Below the pieces are notes generated by a model. It was not told the origin of the DNA. It saw only the letters and a program-made list of their open reading frames with translations, and searched no databases. DNA of 64,000 bases from an uncultured Pseudomonadales bacterium (lineage in GTDB: Bacteria > Pseudomonadota > Gammaproteobacteria > Pseudomonadales > Azotimanducaceae): contig OY282519.1 of the NCBI GenBank assembly GCA_958296405.1, positions 1,534,132 to 1,598,131 of the forward strand, given 5' to 3'. The first letter of the stretch is position 1. The number at the start of each line of letters is the position of its first letter. The translations under genes and the position numbers were made by a program. This document shows positions 34,315-42,951 of the stretch, piece after piece.

Positions 34315-34347
34315 GGCGTTGGCCCCGCGCGCTGGCGCACGCCGGCG

Positions 34348-35667
34348 TTAGATCGCCTCCTCGAGCTGGCGGCGGCGACGTATCTCGGAATCGATGTAGG
34401 TGATCCAGCGCGCCGCGATCTGCTCCACGCTGCGATTCTTCTCGCGCCGCGCCTCGCTGCGCACGTCGGTGAAGATGCGGCGCGCGGCGGTGAGCCGATC
34501 TCGGTTGAACTCGCACTGGCCAAAAATGACCTTGTTACTCAACTCGTTGTGCAAGCCACCCTTGTCCAAGGCGCGTTCGGCAGCGTTCGCGCACTTCTCA
34601 AAGTCGTCGTTTTCCAGATACAAGGCGGCGAGCCGGCCGAGGATTTCACCATCATCAGCCTCCGCCCCGGCGGCCTCGTAAACGGGAATGGCCTTGTCCG
34701 TCTCTTGCGACATTTGATACGCCTGCCCCAGTTGCTGCAAGTTCCGCGAGGTCGGCTCGACCAACTCGTCGGTGACGGCTTCCTGCATGCGCATGGCGGC
34801 GCGGTAGGGCACTTGCTCCTGCAACATCAGCCCCACATAGTTGATGATGTCCCGCTCGCCGTTGACGTAGCCGGCAACGTGCGCCGCCTCGTAGGCGTAC
34901 ATCAGCTTCTTCTCGAAGCCTTGCTGGCCATAGGTCCCGGCGAGTTGCAGCCAATACTCCCGCTTGGGGAAATCTCGAACGAGTATCTCCAGAACACGCA
35001 GCACATTGTCCCAATCTTCCCGCTCGAAGTAGAGGTAGCGCAGCGTCGCCCACCAATTCTCCTTGACTTCAAGGCCGCGCTCCTGCGCCAGCGCCACCGC
35101 CTTTTCGAAGGCGTTGATGGCGTCTGGGTACTGGTCCAGTTGGTAATACACCTGCCCAAGGAAGACATAGGCACCCGGTGCTGGATCCCCAAGCCGCTCC
35201 ATCCATAGCTGCGTGTAGCGCAGCGACTCCGCGTAGTTCTCCTCCATGAAGTAGAACTTGGAGAGATTGTCCAACGTGGTGAGTTCCAGCCCCTCGGTGA
35301 TCTCGTCGCCCTGCGCCAGCACCCGCTCGTAGGACTCAATGGCGCGAGGCAGGTCGTCCTTGGAGTAGTACGCGAAGGCGTACATGTTGAATATCTGGCC
35401 GATTTCGTTGCCGTTGTAGCGCCGCGAGCGCTCCATCATCTCGTCCAAGACCCCGATTGCGCCGGCGTAGTCCTTGAGGTCCATGAACTCCTGCACTTCG
35501 GCGAGCTTCTTGTAGGTGGCCTCGGTCATCGTCGGCACGCGCCGGGTCTTTTGCTTCTGTTCGTCTTGGGCGTAGGCGTCGCCGGCCAATCCAAGCGGCG
35601 CCTCCGGGCCGGCATGGAATAGGGCAACGGTGGCCGCGAGACATGCGATCAAGGTGTTGCGATGCAT
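34348..35667 (-). CDS. TPR-repeat periplasmic protein of the TonB2-type cluster
   Basis: This 439-aa protein has a signal peptide (MHRNTLIACLAATVALFHAG, then AYAQDE) and TPR-like helix pairs along most of its length (for example NMYAFAYYSKDDLPRAIESYERVLAQ, AYVFLGQVYYQLDQYPDAINAFEKAVALA). Start ATG 35667 follows AGGAGG with 6-nt spacing. It is the last gene of the DUF3450-TtpC-ExbB-ExbD-TonB operon; a TPR protein holds the same position in Vibrio TonB2 loci as I recall. Likely role is assembly or partner binding for this energy-transduction complex. Confidence 0.88.
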   Translation of the reverse strand: MHRNTLIACLAATVALFHAGPEAPLGLAGDAYAQDEQKQKTRRVPTMTEATYKKLAEVQEFMDLKDYAGAIGVLDEMMERSRRYNGNEIGQIFNMYAFAYYSKDDLPRAIESYERVLAQGDEITEGLELTTLDNLSKFYFMEENYAESLRYTQLWMERLGDPAPGAYVFLGQVYYQLDQYPDAINAFEKAVALAQERGLEVKENWWATLRYLYFEREDWDNVLRVLEILVRDFPKREYWLQLAGTYGQQGFEKKLMYAYEAAHVAGYVNGERDIINYVGLMLQEQVPYRAAMRMQEAVTDELVEPTSRNLQQLGQAYQMSQETDKAIPVYEAAGAEADDGEILGRLAALYLENDDFEKCANAAERALDKGGLHNELSNKVIFGQCEFNRDRLTAARRIFTDVRSEARREKNRSVEQIAARWITYIDSEIRRRRQLEEAI

Positions 35668-35677
35668 GGCGAGCCTC

Positions 35678-36280
35678 CTATTCGTCCTCCAGCTCAAACT
35701 TGATGAGGTTGCGCACGCCGGCCACTTCCACCGGCTCGCCGTTCACCACCTTCGGCTTGTACTTGAACTTGAGCGCGGCTTGGATGGCCGAGCGGTCGAA
35801 GATGCCGGGCGGCTTCGCCTCGATGACCGTCGGGTTGCGCACGGCGCCGGTGTTGGTGACGATGAACTCAAGCAACACATAGCCCTCGATGCCGCGCGTC
35901 TGCGCCCGGCGCGGGTAGATGGGCGCCACCTTCACGATGGGCAGGTACTCGCCGTCTGACGAGAAGCCCCCGGCGCCGGACACGTCCAAGCTCACATCCA
36001 CTTGCACGGCGCCGATGTCCACGCCCACCGACACGTCGGAGTCGAACTCCGGCTTCGGCATGTCTGGCGGCGGCTCGTCCGGCGGCGGCGGCGGCTTCGG
36101 CTTGCGCACCTTGGTGATGAGCTCCTGATCCTCCTGCACGCGCACGAAGTCCAGGATTTGGCCGGCGGCGGCGTCCGAGAACGGGCTCTTGTCGCTCTTG
36201 ATGAGCGCCTGCATCAGCAGGAACAGGAAGAACGTGACCACCGCGCCGGCGGCCACGCCAATCGCATATCGAACGGCCAT
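35678..36280 (-). CDS. tonB: TonB family energy transducer
   Basis: This 200-aa protein has an N-terminal membrane anchor (residues about 6-27), a proline-rich segment (KPKPPPPPDEPPPDMPKPEF) and a C-terminal TonB domain (YLPIVKVAPIYPRRAQTRGIEGYVLLEFIVTNTGAV). The YP-x2-A-x5-G-x-V pattern is standard. The periplasmic spacer is short, as in TonB2-type proteins that need a TtpC partner. It transmits proton-motive force from the ExbB/ExbD complex to outer-membrane receptors. Encoded between exbD and the TPR gene. Confidence 0.95.
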   Translation of the reverse strand: MAVRYAIGVAAGAVVTFFLFLLMQALIKSDKSPFSDAAAGQILDFVRVQEDQELITKVRKPKPPPPPDEPPPDMPKPEFDSDVSVGVDIGAVQVDVSLDVSGAGGFSSDGEYLPIVKVAPIYPRRAQTRGIEGYVLLEFIVTNTGAVRNPTVIEAKPPGIFDRSAIQAALKFKYKPKVVNGEPVEVAGVRNLIKFELEDE

Positions 36281-36298
36281 GATGCGCTGCCCCCCTCG

Positions 36299-36703
36299 CT
36301 ATTGCTCCGTGGCGATGGCCACCTCGGTTAGGTTCGCTGCCCGCGCGGCGTCAAGCACAGCCTTGAGCTGCTCGTACTTGGCGCCGCGGTCTGCTTGGAT
36401 GACGAGCCCCCCCTTCGGATTCTCGGCGTGAATGCGCTCGATCTGGGCGCGCACGTGAGCCGCGTCCACGCGCTTCTTGTCGATCCAGATTTCGCCGGAT
36501 TGGCTGATCGCCACCAACACGCTCACCGTGGGCTTCTGGATGTAGGTTTCTGCGTCTGGACGGAGCACGTCGATGCCGGCTTGCTTGATGAAGGTGGCCG
36601 TCACGATGAAGAAGATCAGCATGATGAATACGACATCGAGCATCGGTGTCAGGTTCAGGTCAGACTCGTCGTCTGAACGGGCGTGGCTGCGGATCTGTCG
36701 CAT
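36299..36703 (-). CDS. exbD: biopolymer transport protein ExbD
   Basis: This 134-aa protein has the short cytoplasmic N-terminus, the single membrane helix NLTPMLDVVFIMLIFFIVTATF with the essential proton-carrying Asp (LDVVFIML), and a periplasmic domain ending KYEQLKAVLDAARAANLTEVAIATE. Start ATG 36703 gives the usual length. With ExbB it forms the proton channel that energises TonB. It lies 16 nt downstream of the exbB gene. Confidence 0.96.
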   Translation of the reverse strand: MRQIRSHARSDDESDLNLTPMLDVVFIMLIFFIVTATFIKQAGIDVLRPDAETYIQKPTVSVLVAISQSGEIWIDKKRVDAAHVRAQIERIHAENPKGGLVIQADRGAKYEQLKAVLDAARAANLTEVAIATEQ

Positions 36704-36719
36704 GGAGCAGCTCCTCTCG

Positions 36720-37238
36720 CTAGTGGTCCATCGTGAGATGCTCTTCAAAGAGCTCGATTTCGTAATCGATCTTGCGCTTCACAAGCGTCGAGCCGAGCAG
36801 CCCCGACAGCGACGCGATCATCCCAGACATGGTGGGAATGGTCGCCATCGACACGCCGGCGGCCATGGAGCGCGCGTTGCCTCCTTGGGTGGCCATGGCG
36901 TCGAACACCGTGATCATGCCCGTCACCGTGCCGAGCAAGCCCAGCAGCGGGCAGAGCTGCACGCACGTTTGGATGATGGGCAACGAGCCGGTGATGCGCG
37001 CCGACGCTTGGGAGATGAGCGCGGAGCGGATTTCCTGCGCGCTCCAAGAGCGCCGCTCTGGGCGCTCCTCCCACTCGTCGGTGGCCGTCTTGATCACCTG
37101 CTTGTGCTCGCTGCGGAAGTACCAGATGCGTTCGAACAGCAGCGTCCACATCAGGAACGTGACGATGCCGATCAGGTACAGCACATCGCCGCCCTGCTCC
37201 ATGTAGGCAAGGACGGCGTGATAGGCGTCGTTGATCAT
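36720..37238 (-). CDS. exbB: MotA/TolQ/ExbB family proton channel protein (ExbB2-like)
   Basis: This 172-aa protein has three hydrophobic segments; the first is GGDVLYLIGIVTFLMWTLLFERIWY and the channel helices include CPLLGLLGTVTGMITVFDAM and AGVSMATIPTMSGMIASL. The LLGLLGTVxGMIxxF pattern is typical. It is the short ExbB of the locus; a second, long ExbB-domain protein is encoded 3 nt upstream. ExbB pentamers surround the ExbD dimer in the inner membrane. Confidence 0.95.
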   Translation of the reverse strand: MINDAYHAVLAYMEQGGDVLYLIGIVTFLMWTLLFERIWYFRSEHKQVIKTATDEWEERPERRSWSAQEIRSALISQASARITGSLPIIQTCVQLCPLLGLLGTVTGMITVFDAMATQGGNARSMAAGVSMATIPTMSGMIASLSGLLGSTLVKRKIDYEIELFEEHLTMDH

Positions 37239-37241
37239 GGC

Positions 37242-38732
37242 TTAGCCCAAGGGACGCCCAGCCGCCTCCGCTCGTTGCGCGATGAGTCCAGCGCTCTCTT
37301 CATCCAGCACATGGATCACCGCCTTGCTGCGCGAGTTCACGATGGAGTGCAGGAGCACCGTTGGGATGGCCACGCACAGCCCCAACACGGTCGTCATCAG
37401 CGCCGTCGAGATGCCGCCGGCCATTGTCTTGGGATCGCCGGTGCCGAACAGCGTGATCGCCTGGAACGTCAAAATCATGCCGATGACGGTGCCGAGCAGG
37501 CCGAGCAGCGGCGCCACCACAGAGATCACCTGGATTAACGTGATGTTGCGCGTGAGCTTCGGCGTCTCGTTCAGGATCGCTTCGGAGAGCTTGAGGTCTA
37601 GCGTGTCCACGTCAATGGACTGGTTTACCTGGTACACGTTGAGCAGCCGCCCCAAGGGGTTGTCGTCGCTTGGCTCGTCCGGACGGCGCTTCTGCGTCTG
37701 CACCTTGAGGCCCACCAGCGTCAGCGTGATGAGGCGTTCGATGGCCAGCAACACGCCCAAGATGCCGCCCAAGATGATGACGGAGCCGACATAGCCGCCT
37801 TGGCCGTCACAGAATGGCAGCCAGCACTCGCCGTTGGCGATGCCGCCGAACGGCGAGCCGACGCGCTCGCCCACGGTGGCCGCTTGGATGAGCAGGCTCA
37901 GCATCGAGCCGCGCGACGGGTCGATGGCGAACTCCACCACTTCGCCGGGTTCGGCGTCGTGCATGTCTTCAGCGGTGTTGGCGAAGCGCGCGGCCGGTTG
38001 CCGTGCCAATTCGACCAAGGCGCCGGCTTCGATGTCGTAGTTGATGTATTCGCCGTCGGCGACGATGTTGAAGGCGCCGACGCGAATCACTTCGGTGTCA
38101 GCGCGCTCGCCGTTCAGCCTGTTCACGGTGGCGGTGAAGCGCGACACCTTGCCGGATTCCGTCATCTCGCGCTGCAGCTCGAACCAAAGCTGCTCCATCT
38201 CATCAATGGTGGCGAGCTGCGACGCCGTGCCCATCTTCGCCGCCAGTTCGCCCAGCCACTCGCCGCGACCTGGGAACTCCAAGCTGATGATGGATGTTGC
38301 GAACAGGCCGCGGGTGTCGCCGGCCACCTGCTGCAGCACGCCAAAGAGCTCGCGCAGGGAACCTAGGCGCTTGTCGAGCTGCTCCTGCATGTCGCCGATG
38401 CGGATTTCGTTTTCCTCGAAGCGCGTCTCCAGCCGTTCGCTGCGTTGTTCCTCACGGCGGCGCTCGGCCTTCGCGTCGTCGAGGAGCCCCTGTTGATCCG
38501 CGCGCGCCTGCACGAACTCGCGCTCGCGCCGCACATGGTCGCGGCTTTCCACCACGCGCCGCTCTTCCACATTCTTCAACAGCTCGCCCAAAGTGTCGGC
38601 CTTGACGACCTCAAGGTCGTCGCCGGCGGCGGCCGGGGCTTCTTCCTGCGCGGCAGCGCTAAAGGCCAGCAGCGCGGCAAGGCACCATGGCGCGGCGCTG
38701 GCGAGGGATTGCATCGTCTTCACTTTGCTCAT
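37242..38732 (-). CDS. TtpC-like protein: periplasmic coiled coil fused to ExbB-type channel domain
   Basis: This 496-aa protein has a signal peptide (to about AAAQEE), a periplasmic half with a long charged coiled coil (residues about 55-125) and a beta-rich part, then an ExbB/TolQ-type C-terminal domain beginning GGYVGSVIILGGILGVLLAIERL and holding VVAPLLGLLGTVIGMILTFQAI. This matches TtpC of Vibrio TonB2 systems, which is needed in addition to ExbB2/ExbD2 (known family role). It lies between the DUF3450 gene (6 nt) and exbB (3 nt). Confidence 0.9.
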   Translation of the reverse strand: MSKVKTMQSLASAAPWCLAALLAFSAAAQEEAPAAAGDDLEVVKADTLGELLKNVEERRVVESRDHVRREREFVQARADQQGLLDDAKAERRREEQRSERLETRFEENEIRIGDMQEQLDKRLGSLRELFGVLQQVAGDTRGLFATSIISLEFPGRGEWLGELAAKMGTASQLATIDEMEQLWFELQREMTESGKVSRFTATVNRLNGERADTEVIRVGAFNIVADGEYINYDIEAGALVELARQPAARFANTAEDMHDAEPGEVVEFAIDPSRGSMLSLLIQAATVGERVGSPFGGIANGECWLPFCDGQGGYVGSVIILGGILGVLLAIERLITLTLVGLKVQTQKRRPDEPSDDNPLGRLLNVYQVNQSIDVDTLDLKLSEAILNETPKLTRNITLIQVISVVAPLLGLLGTVIGMILTFQAITLFGTGDPKTMAGGISTALMTTVLGLCVAIPTVLLHSIVNSRSKAVIHVLDEESAGLIAQRAEAAGRPLG

Positions 38733-38738
38733 GATGGG

Positions 38739-39509
38739 TTACTCCGGCGCCCTGATGGGAAGAATGAGCATGTTCGGCGCGAGCTGCTTGCGCGCCATGC
38801 GGATGCCGTTGCGCACCGGCGTGGCGAACTCTTCGCTGATGGGGTGCCAGCGCCGCTCCTGCTGATCCCACATGCCGGTTTCTTCGCCGTCGCTGGTCTG
38901 ATAGACGAGCGCGACGCGACCCATCTTCAGCATGTCGACGATGCGCTCCGTGCCCTCGACGGTGATGGTGCGGCTGTGGGCTTCCATCGTGCGCCCGTAC
39001 TCGTTCTCGATTTGGTAGGCGCGCAGCACTTGCGAGAACTTCTCCGACACGGCGACGTCGGCGCGTTCCATGATTTCGCGGAGGCGCTCGATGCGGCCGC
39101 GCCGCTCTTCGATCAAGAATGGCAGATCCAACTCCACGAACTGCTCTAACCCGTCAATCATGCGCAGCATCAACGGCGTGATCTGGCGCTCGATGACGGT
39201 GACGCGGTCGATGGAGTTCGACAGCTGATCCATCTCATTGTTTTGGTTCGAGATTTGCCTCTCTAGCTGGCGGTTGTAGACGCGCAGCCCCTCGATCTCC
39301 TTCAGCACCGTTTTGTAATCGTGGTACAGCTCGCGGGTTTCCTCGGCAAGGGCGTCAATCTGGCCCTGCGAGGCGCGCGCCTGCTCGTTGATGAGCTCGA
39401 CGACATTGAAGACGTCATCGAGCGTGGTGGCTTGGGCGCCGGTGGTCAGGACAGCCCCCGACCACGCCAGCACCATGGCCGCCAAGTTGTTAACTCGGTG
39501 TCTGTTCAT
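38739..39509 (-). CDS. DUF3450 family periplasmic coiled-coil protein
   Basis: This 256-aa protein has a signal peptide (cleavage near AQATTLDD) and a long coiled coil (residues about 35-110, LRVYNRQLERQISNQNNEMDQLSNSID), followed by ERQITPLMLRMIDGLEQFVELDLPFLIEERRGRI and a C-terminal beta region. These match DUF3450, found as first gene of TonB2/TtpC clusters. Start ATG 39509 follows AGGAAA. It is the first gene of the six-gene operon, so the 160-nt upstream gap should hold the promoter; no Fur-type box was recognised. Confidence 0.92.
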   Translation of the reverse strand: MNRHRVNNLAAMVLAWSGAVLTTGAQATTLDDVFNVVELINEQARASQGQIDALAEETRELYHDYKTVLKEIEGLRVYNRQLERQISNQNNEMDQLSNSIDRVTVIERQITPLMLRMIDGLEQFVELDLPFLIEERRGRIERLREIMERADVAVSEKFSQVLRAYQIENEYGRTMEAHSRTITVEGTERIVDMLKMGRVALVYQTSDGEETGMWDQQERRWHPISEEFATPVRNGIRMARKQLAPNMLILPIRAPE

Positions 39510-39671
39510 GAAATTTCCTATGTGAAACGTAGGTCAATCAACGCCTTGCCACCTGCGCGACCCCGCCGCGCGATGCCCCTGACCGCCCGCGAAGGCGTGA
39601 ATCCCGCAAACGAAAGGGAGCATCCACGAAATCTCGCCGCTATGTCAAGGACGGCGCCCGCGTCTTCGGCG

Positions 39672-40358
39672 TCAAGCCGCGCCGCCGAGGTGAGCCTCGA
39701 AGAGCGCCAAGGTGCGGCCTCGCGCCGTCGCCGCGGACGGGGCGTGGTGGCTGCCGCGATGATCGCAGTTGAAGCCGTGGTCTGCCGGATAGACATGCAC
39801 CGCCACGTTCGCCAGCGCTGCGCGGATGCGCTCGACGTCCGGCATCGGAATGTGCGCGTCCAGTTCACCGAAGTGCATGATCACCGGGCACTTGGCGGAA
39901 CGGTTCAACTCCCCGGCAATGCCGCCACCGTAGTAGGCGGACGCGCAGGCGATGCCCTCAAGCTCGCAGGCCGAAATCCACGTGAGCAAGCCGCCGAAGC
40001 AATAGCCGACCACGCCGACTTTGCCGTGCTTGCCCGCTTCGTCCACCGCCGCCTGCAAGTCGAGCAGGGTGTGCTCGCGGTTCAGGCGGGAGAACGCGAG
40101 GTCGATCCCCCGCCCCATGTCGGCCTCTTCGTAGCCGAGTTCGACGCCACGCTCCACGCGGTCGAAAATGTGCGGCGCGAGCACCGCGTAGCCCGCCTTG
40201 GCGTAGCCTTCGCAGACCTCTCGGATGTGTCCGTTGACGCCGAAGATTTCTTGGATGACGACCACGCCGCCCTTGGCGTTGTTCGGATCCTCCGGCAAGG
40301 CTTCCGCGGCGGCGAGCGTAAAGCCATCCGCAGCGCGCAGCTGTCTGTTCGCGACCAT
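39672..40358 (-). CDS. dienelactone hydrolase family protein
   Basis: This 228-aa enzyme has the DLH triad: nucleophile Cys in GYCFGG, Asp in FGELDAHIP and His in ADHGFNCDHRGS. VVVIQEIFGVNGHIREVCEGYAKAGYAVLAPHIF is the characteristic N-terminal stretch. DLHs hydrolyse dienelactones in chlorocatechol breakdown, but many homologues act on other esters or lactones. Start ATG 40358 follows GGGAGAG. It is upstream of and on the same strand as the DUF3450 operon but separated by 162 nt, so likely independent. Confidence 0.93.
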   Translation of the reverse strand: MVANRQLRAADGFTLAAAEALPEDPNNAKGGVVVIQEIFGVNGHIREVCEGYAKAGYAVLAPHIFDRVERGVELGYEEADMGRGIDLAFSRLNREHTLLDLQAAVDEAGKHGKVGVVGYCFGGLLTWISACELEGIACASAYYGGGIAGELNRSAKCPVIMHFGELDAHIPMPDVERIRAALANVAVHVYPADHGFNCDHRGSHHAPSAATARGRTLALFEAHLGGAA

Positions 40359-40943
40359 TTGTGCTCTCCCTTCCCCCGGTGGGCCGCCACCGTGCTGACG
40401 CTCTGCGGCGCTTCGCGGCGGCCTCGCGCTCTGTGGCGCTTTGCGGGCGGCGTTCAGCCTAACCTATTTCGCAGCGTTTCGCTCAAGTTGGCGGCGGCTG
40501 CCGGCGCCGGCAGCCGCTCGCGATTGTGTCAACGCTCCAAATCCGTTGCCTGATGCAGCGAGGCTTCCGCGCGCGCCGTGCGGCGTTCCAAGCGGGCACT
40601 TCCGCGAGGTCTCTTGCGAACGCGATTCGGCGGCTCAACTTCTTCGTGGTCTCAAAGGCCCGCCAAGCGACTTGCGCCGAGAAGGGATGCTGTTCCTTGA
40701 GCGAAGCGATCATCCTCTCCAAAGAGAGGCCATCCTCTTCCTCATTCCTAGGCAAATCGGACACGCACATGGCCAACGCGATGTCGCGCAGGGATTCGCC
40801 GATTTGGTCGGTCGCGGGAACTTGAGCGCGACGACGACTGCATCCTCTTTCCCCCTCGAGTGCGCCGTCGCTCAACGGAACGCGGTTGGCGTGGCGACCG
40901 CAACGCCTTAACATCGCCCATGTCTTCCGCACATGGGGTTGCC
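40359..40943. other. long intergenic region with one doubtful minus-strand ORF
   Basis: 585 nt between divergent genes. On the minus strand 40483-40932 is open for 149 codons; its middle (SLERMIASLKEQHPFSAQVAWRAFETTKKLSRRIAFARDL) looks like amphipathic helices, but both ends are Arg/Pro-rich and low quality, and no ribosome-binding site or family is evident. It may be a gene remnant. The plus-strand ORFs there look random. The region also contains the palindrome at 40494-40517. Confidence 0.3.
40494..40517. repeat. 24-bp perfect palindrome
   Basis: Two 12-nt arms, GCGGCTGCCGGC and its exact complement GCCGGCAGCCGC, meet with no loop. It lies in noncoding DNA about 140 nt from the DLH start and 430 nt before yaaA. 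It could be a protein-binding site or an extrudable hairpin; no T-run follows it. Confidence 0.6.
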
Positions 40944-41720
40944 ATGCTGCTGGTTCTCTCCCCGGCCAAATCGCTGGATTTCGAATCTCCCTTGGCGACG
41001 CGCAAGCACTCGCAGCCGGCGTTCCTTAATGACGCCGCCACGCTCATCGAGCAGTTGCGGCGCTTGTCGCCGGGCGAGGTGTCAGACCTCATGGGCATCA
41101 GCACCAAGCTCGGCGAACTGAACTGCGACCGCTACAACCAATGGTCGCCGCCGTTCACGGCGGCCAACGCGCGGCCCGCCGCGTTGGCGTTCAAGGGCGA
41201 TGTGTACATGGGCATGCAGGCGTGGGGCTTCTCCGCGCGAGACTTCACTTGGGCGCAGAAGCGCGTGCGCATCCTCTCGGGCCTCTACGGCTTGCTGAAG
41301 CCGCTGGACCTCATCCAGCCATATCGCTTGGAAATGGGCACTCGATTCGGCAACGCCGGCGGTGCCAACCTCTACGAGTTTTGGGGCGACAAGCTGACGG
41401 ACGCCTTGGCCGACGAGCTTGCGGGGCACCGCTCGCGGACGCTGGTGAACCTCGCCTCCAACGAATACTGGCGCGCGGTGCGGCCTGAGCGGCTCGGCGC
41501 CAAGGTGGTGACGCCGGTGTTCAAGGATCTGCAGAAGGGGCGTTACCGCATCGTCAGCTTCTACGCGAAGAAGGCGCGGGGCATGATGGCCAGCTTCGTC
41601 GTGCGCCAGCGCATCGATGGGCCCAAAGGCCTCGCGGCGTTCGAGGAAGGCGGCTATCGCTACGCGGAGGATTTGTCCTCGGCGACGAAGTTCACATTCC
41701 TGCGCGACAGGCCAAGCTGA
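40944..41720 (+). CDS. yaaA: peroxide stress protein YaaA
   Basis: This 258-aa protein begins MLLVLSPAKSLDFESPL, with KGDVYMGMQAWGFSARDFTWAQKRVRILSGLYGLLKPLDLIQPYRLEMG and late FYAKKARGMMASFVV. These match YaaA (DUF328), which lowers free iron and protects DNA during peroxide stress. Starting at ATG 40944 gives exactly the E. coli length; an in-frame ATG at 40920 would add eight residues. It is convergent with the terC gene 4 nt downstream. Confidence 0.96.
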   Translation: MLLVLSPAKSLDFESPLATRKHSQPAFLNDAATLIEQLRRLSPGEVSDLMGISTKLGELNCDRYNQWSPPFTAANARPAALAFKGDVYMGMQAWGFSARDFTWAQKRVRILSGLYGLLKPLDLIQPYRLEMGTRFGNAGGANLYEFWGDKLTDALADELAGHRSRTLVNLASNEYWRAVRPERLGAKVVTPVFKDLQKGRYRIVSFYAKKARGMMASFVVRQRIDGPKGLAAFEEGGYRYAEDLSSATKFTFLRDRPS

Positions 41721-41724
41721 CGTT

Positions 41725-42525
41725 CTAGCGGCTCGCGTCGCTTGGAGGCGTCGCGCCGTCTTGGAGCTCGCTCGATTGCGGCAGCAGGTCCGCGAGCTGC
41801 GCCTTCCGCAGTTGCACGGGCGGGTGCCGGCGGGCGTTGATGTTCAGCAGTTCGACGATCACGGAAAACGCCATCGCGAAGTAGATGTAGCCCTTCGGCA
41901 CATAGACGTCGAAGCCCTCCGCGGCCAACGCGAAGCCGATCAACAGCAGAAAGGAGAGCGCCAGCATCTTCAAGGTGGGATGACCTTCGATGAACTCGCT
42001 CACCGGGCGCGCCGCCGCCATCATCACCCCCACGGCCACGACGATGGCGGCGATCATCACCGGCAGGTCATCCACCAAGCCGACCGCGGTGATCACCGAA
42101 TCGAGCGAGAAGACGACGTCGATCACGGCGATCTGCGCCAGCACGGTGCCGAAGGCCACCGCCGAGGCGGCGCCGGCGCCGCTGTGGTCGCTTTCGAGGG
42201 AGTTGTGCATCTCGCGGGTGGACTTGGCGATCAGGAAGGCGCCGCCGCCGATCAAAATGAGGTCGCGCCCGGAGACGCCGCGGCCGAACACATGAAACAG
42301 ATCTGCCGACAGGCTCATGATCCAAGCCAGCGATGCCAGCAGCGCGATGCGCAGGAACATGGCGAGGCTCAAGCCGATGTAGCGGGCGCGGGCGCGCTGG
42401 TGCGGCGGCAGGCGTCCCGTCAAGATGGAGATGAAGATGATGTTGTCGATGCCGAGCACGATCTCGAGCAGCGCCAACGAAAGAAAGGCGAACCACACCT
42501 CTGGGCTAGCGAGCAGGTCGAGCAT
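41725..42525 (-). CDS. TerC family integral membrane protein
   Basis: This 266-aa protein has seven or so helices with the family signatures LLEIVLGIDNIIFISILT near the N-terminus and QIAVIDVVFSLDSVITAVGL in the middle; the paired acidic residues (GIDN, SLDS) are thought to bind metal ions. TerC homologues are linked to tellurite resistance and to manganese export or metalation of secreted proteins. The C-terminal tail after residue about 235 is hydrophilic. It is probably monocistronic, divergent from the DUF1244 gene. Confidence 0.93.
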   Translation of the reverse strand: MLDLLASPEVWFAFLSLALLEIVLGIDNIIFISILTGRLPPHQRARARYIGLSLAMFLRIALLASLAWIMSLSADLFHVFGRGVSGRDLILIGGGAFLIAKSTREMHNSLESDHSGAGAASAVAFGTVLAQIAVIDVVFSLDSVITAVGLVDDLPVMIAAIVVAVGVMMAAARPVSEFIEGHPTLKMLALSFLLLIGFALAAEGFDVYVPKGYIYFAMAFSVIVELLNINARRHPPVQLRKAQLADLLPQSSELQDGATPPSDASR

Positions 42526-42568
42526 GGGATTATGATTCCTGCCAAGGCTACGGTGGCGAAACTACCAT

Positions 42569-42874
42569 ATGGCGGACAACACTCAGCACAGCGACGAGGC
42601 CGTGGAGGCCGCGGTGTTCCGGCGCCTTGTCGCGCATCTCGACGAGCGCGCGGACGTGCAGAACATCGATTTGATGAACCTCGCCGGCTTCTGCCGCAAC
42701 TGCCTCTCCAAGTGGTATGTGGCGGCGGCGGCGGAGCGCGGCGTGAAGGTGGACTACGAGGGTGCCCGAGAACGGGTGTACGGCATGCCCTACGCAGACT
42801 GGAAGCGCCGGCATCAACGCCAAGCGACCGACGAGCAGCGGGCAGCGTTCGAGCGCGGTAGGGGCGGGGCTTAG
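42569..42874 (+). CDS. DUF1244 domain protein
   Basis: This 101-aa protein matches DUF1244: VFRRLVAHLDERADVQNIDLMNLAGFCRNCLSKWY, then VYGMPYADWKRRHQ. The conserved FCRNCLxKW with two cysteines is diagnostic. The fold is a small helical protein of unknown function. Stop at 42874 is followed within 80 nt by the left end of the insertion sequence, which did not disrupt this gene. Confidence 0.93.
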   Translation: MADNTQHSDEAVEAAVFRRLVAHLDERADVQNIDLMNLAGFCRNCLSKWYVAAAAERGVKVDYEGARERVYGMPYADWKRRHQRQATDEQRAAFERGRGGA

Positions 42875-42934
42875 GCGGAACCGGCTCGGGTGGGTGCCGC
42901 CGCTGGAGGCTGGAGCCTCGGCCGGCCTTGGCGG

Positions 42935-42951
42935 TGGGCTGCGCACGTTGG
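42935..42951 (+). repeat. left direct repeat flanking the insertion sequence
   Basis: TGGGCTGCGCACGTTGG directly precedes the left inverted repeat. It matches the right copy (44381-44397) at 16 of 17 positions, so it is probably a target-site duplication. Confidence 0.65.
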
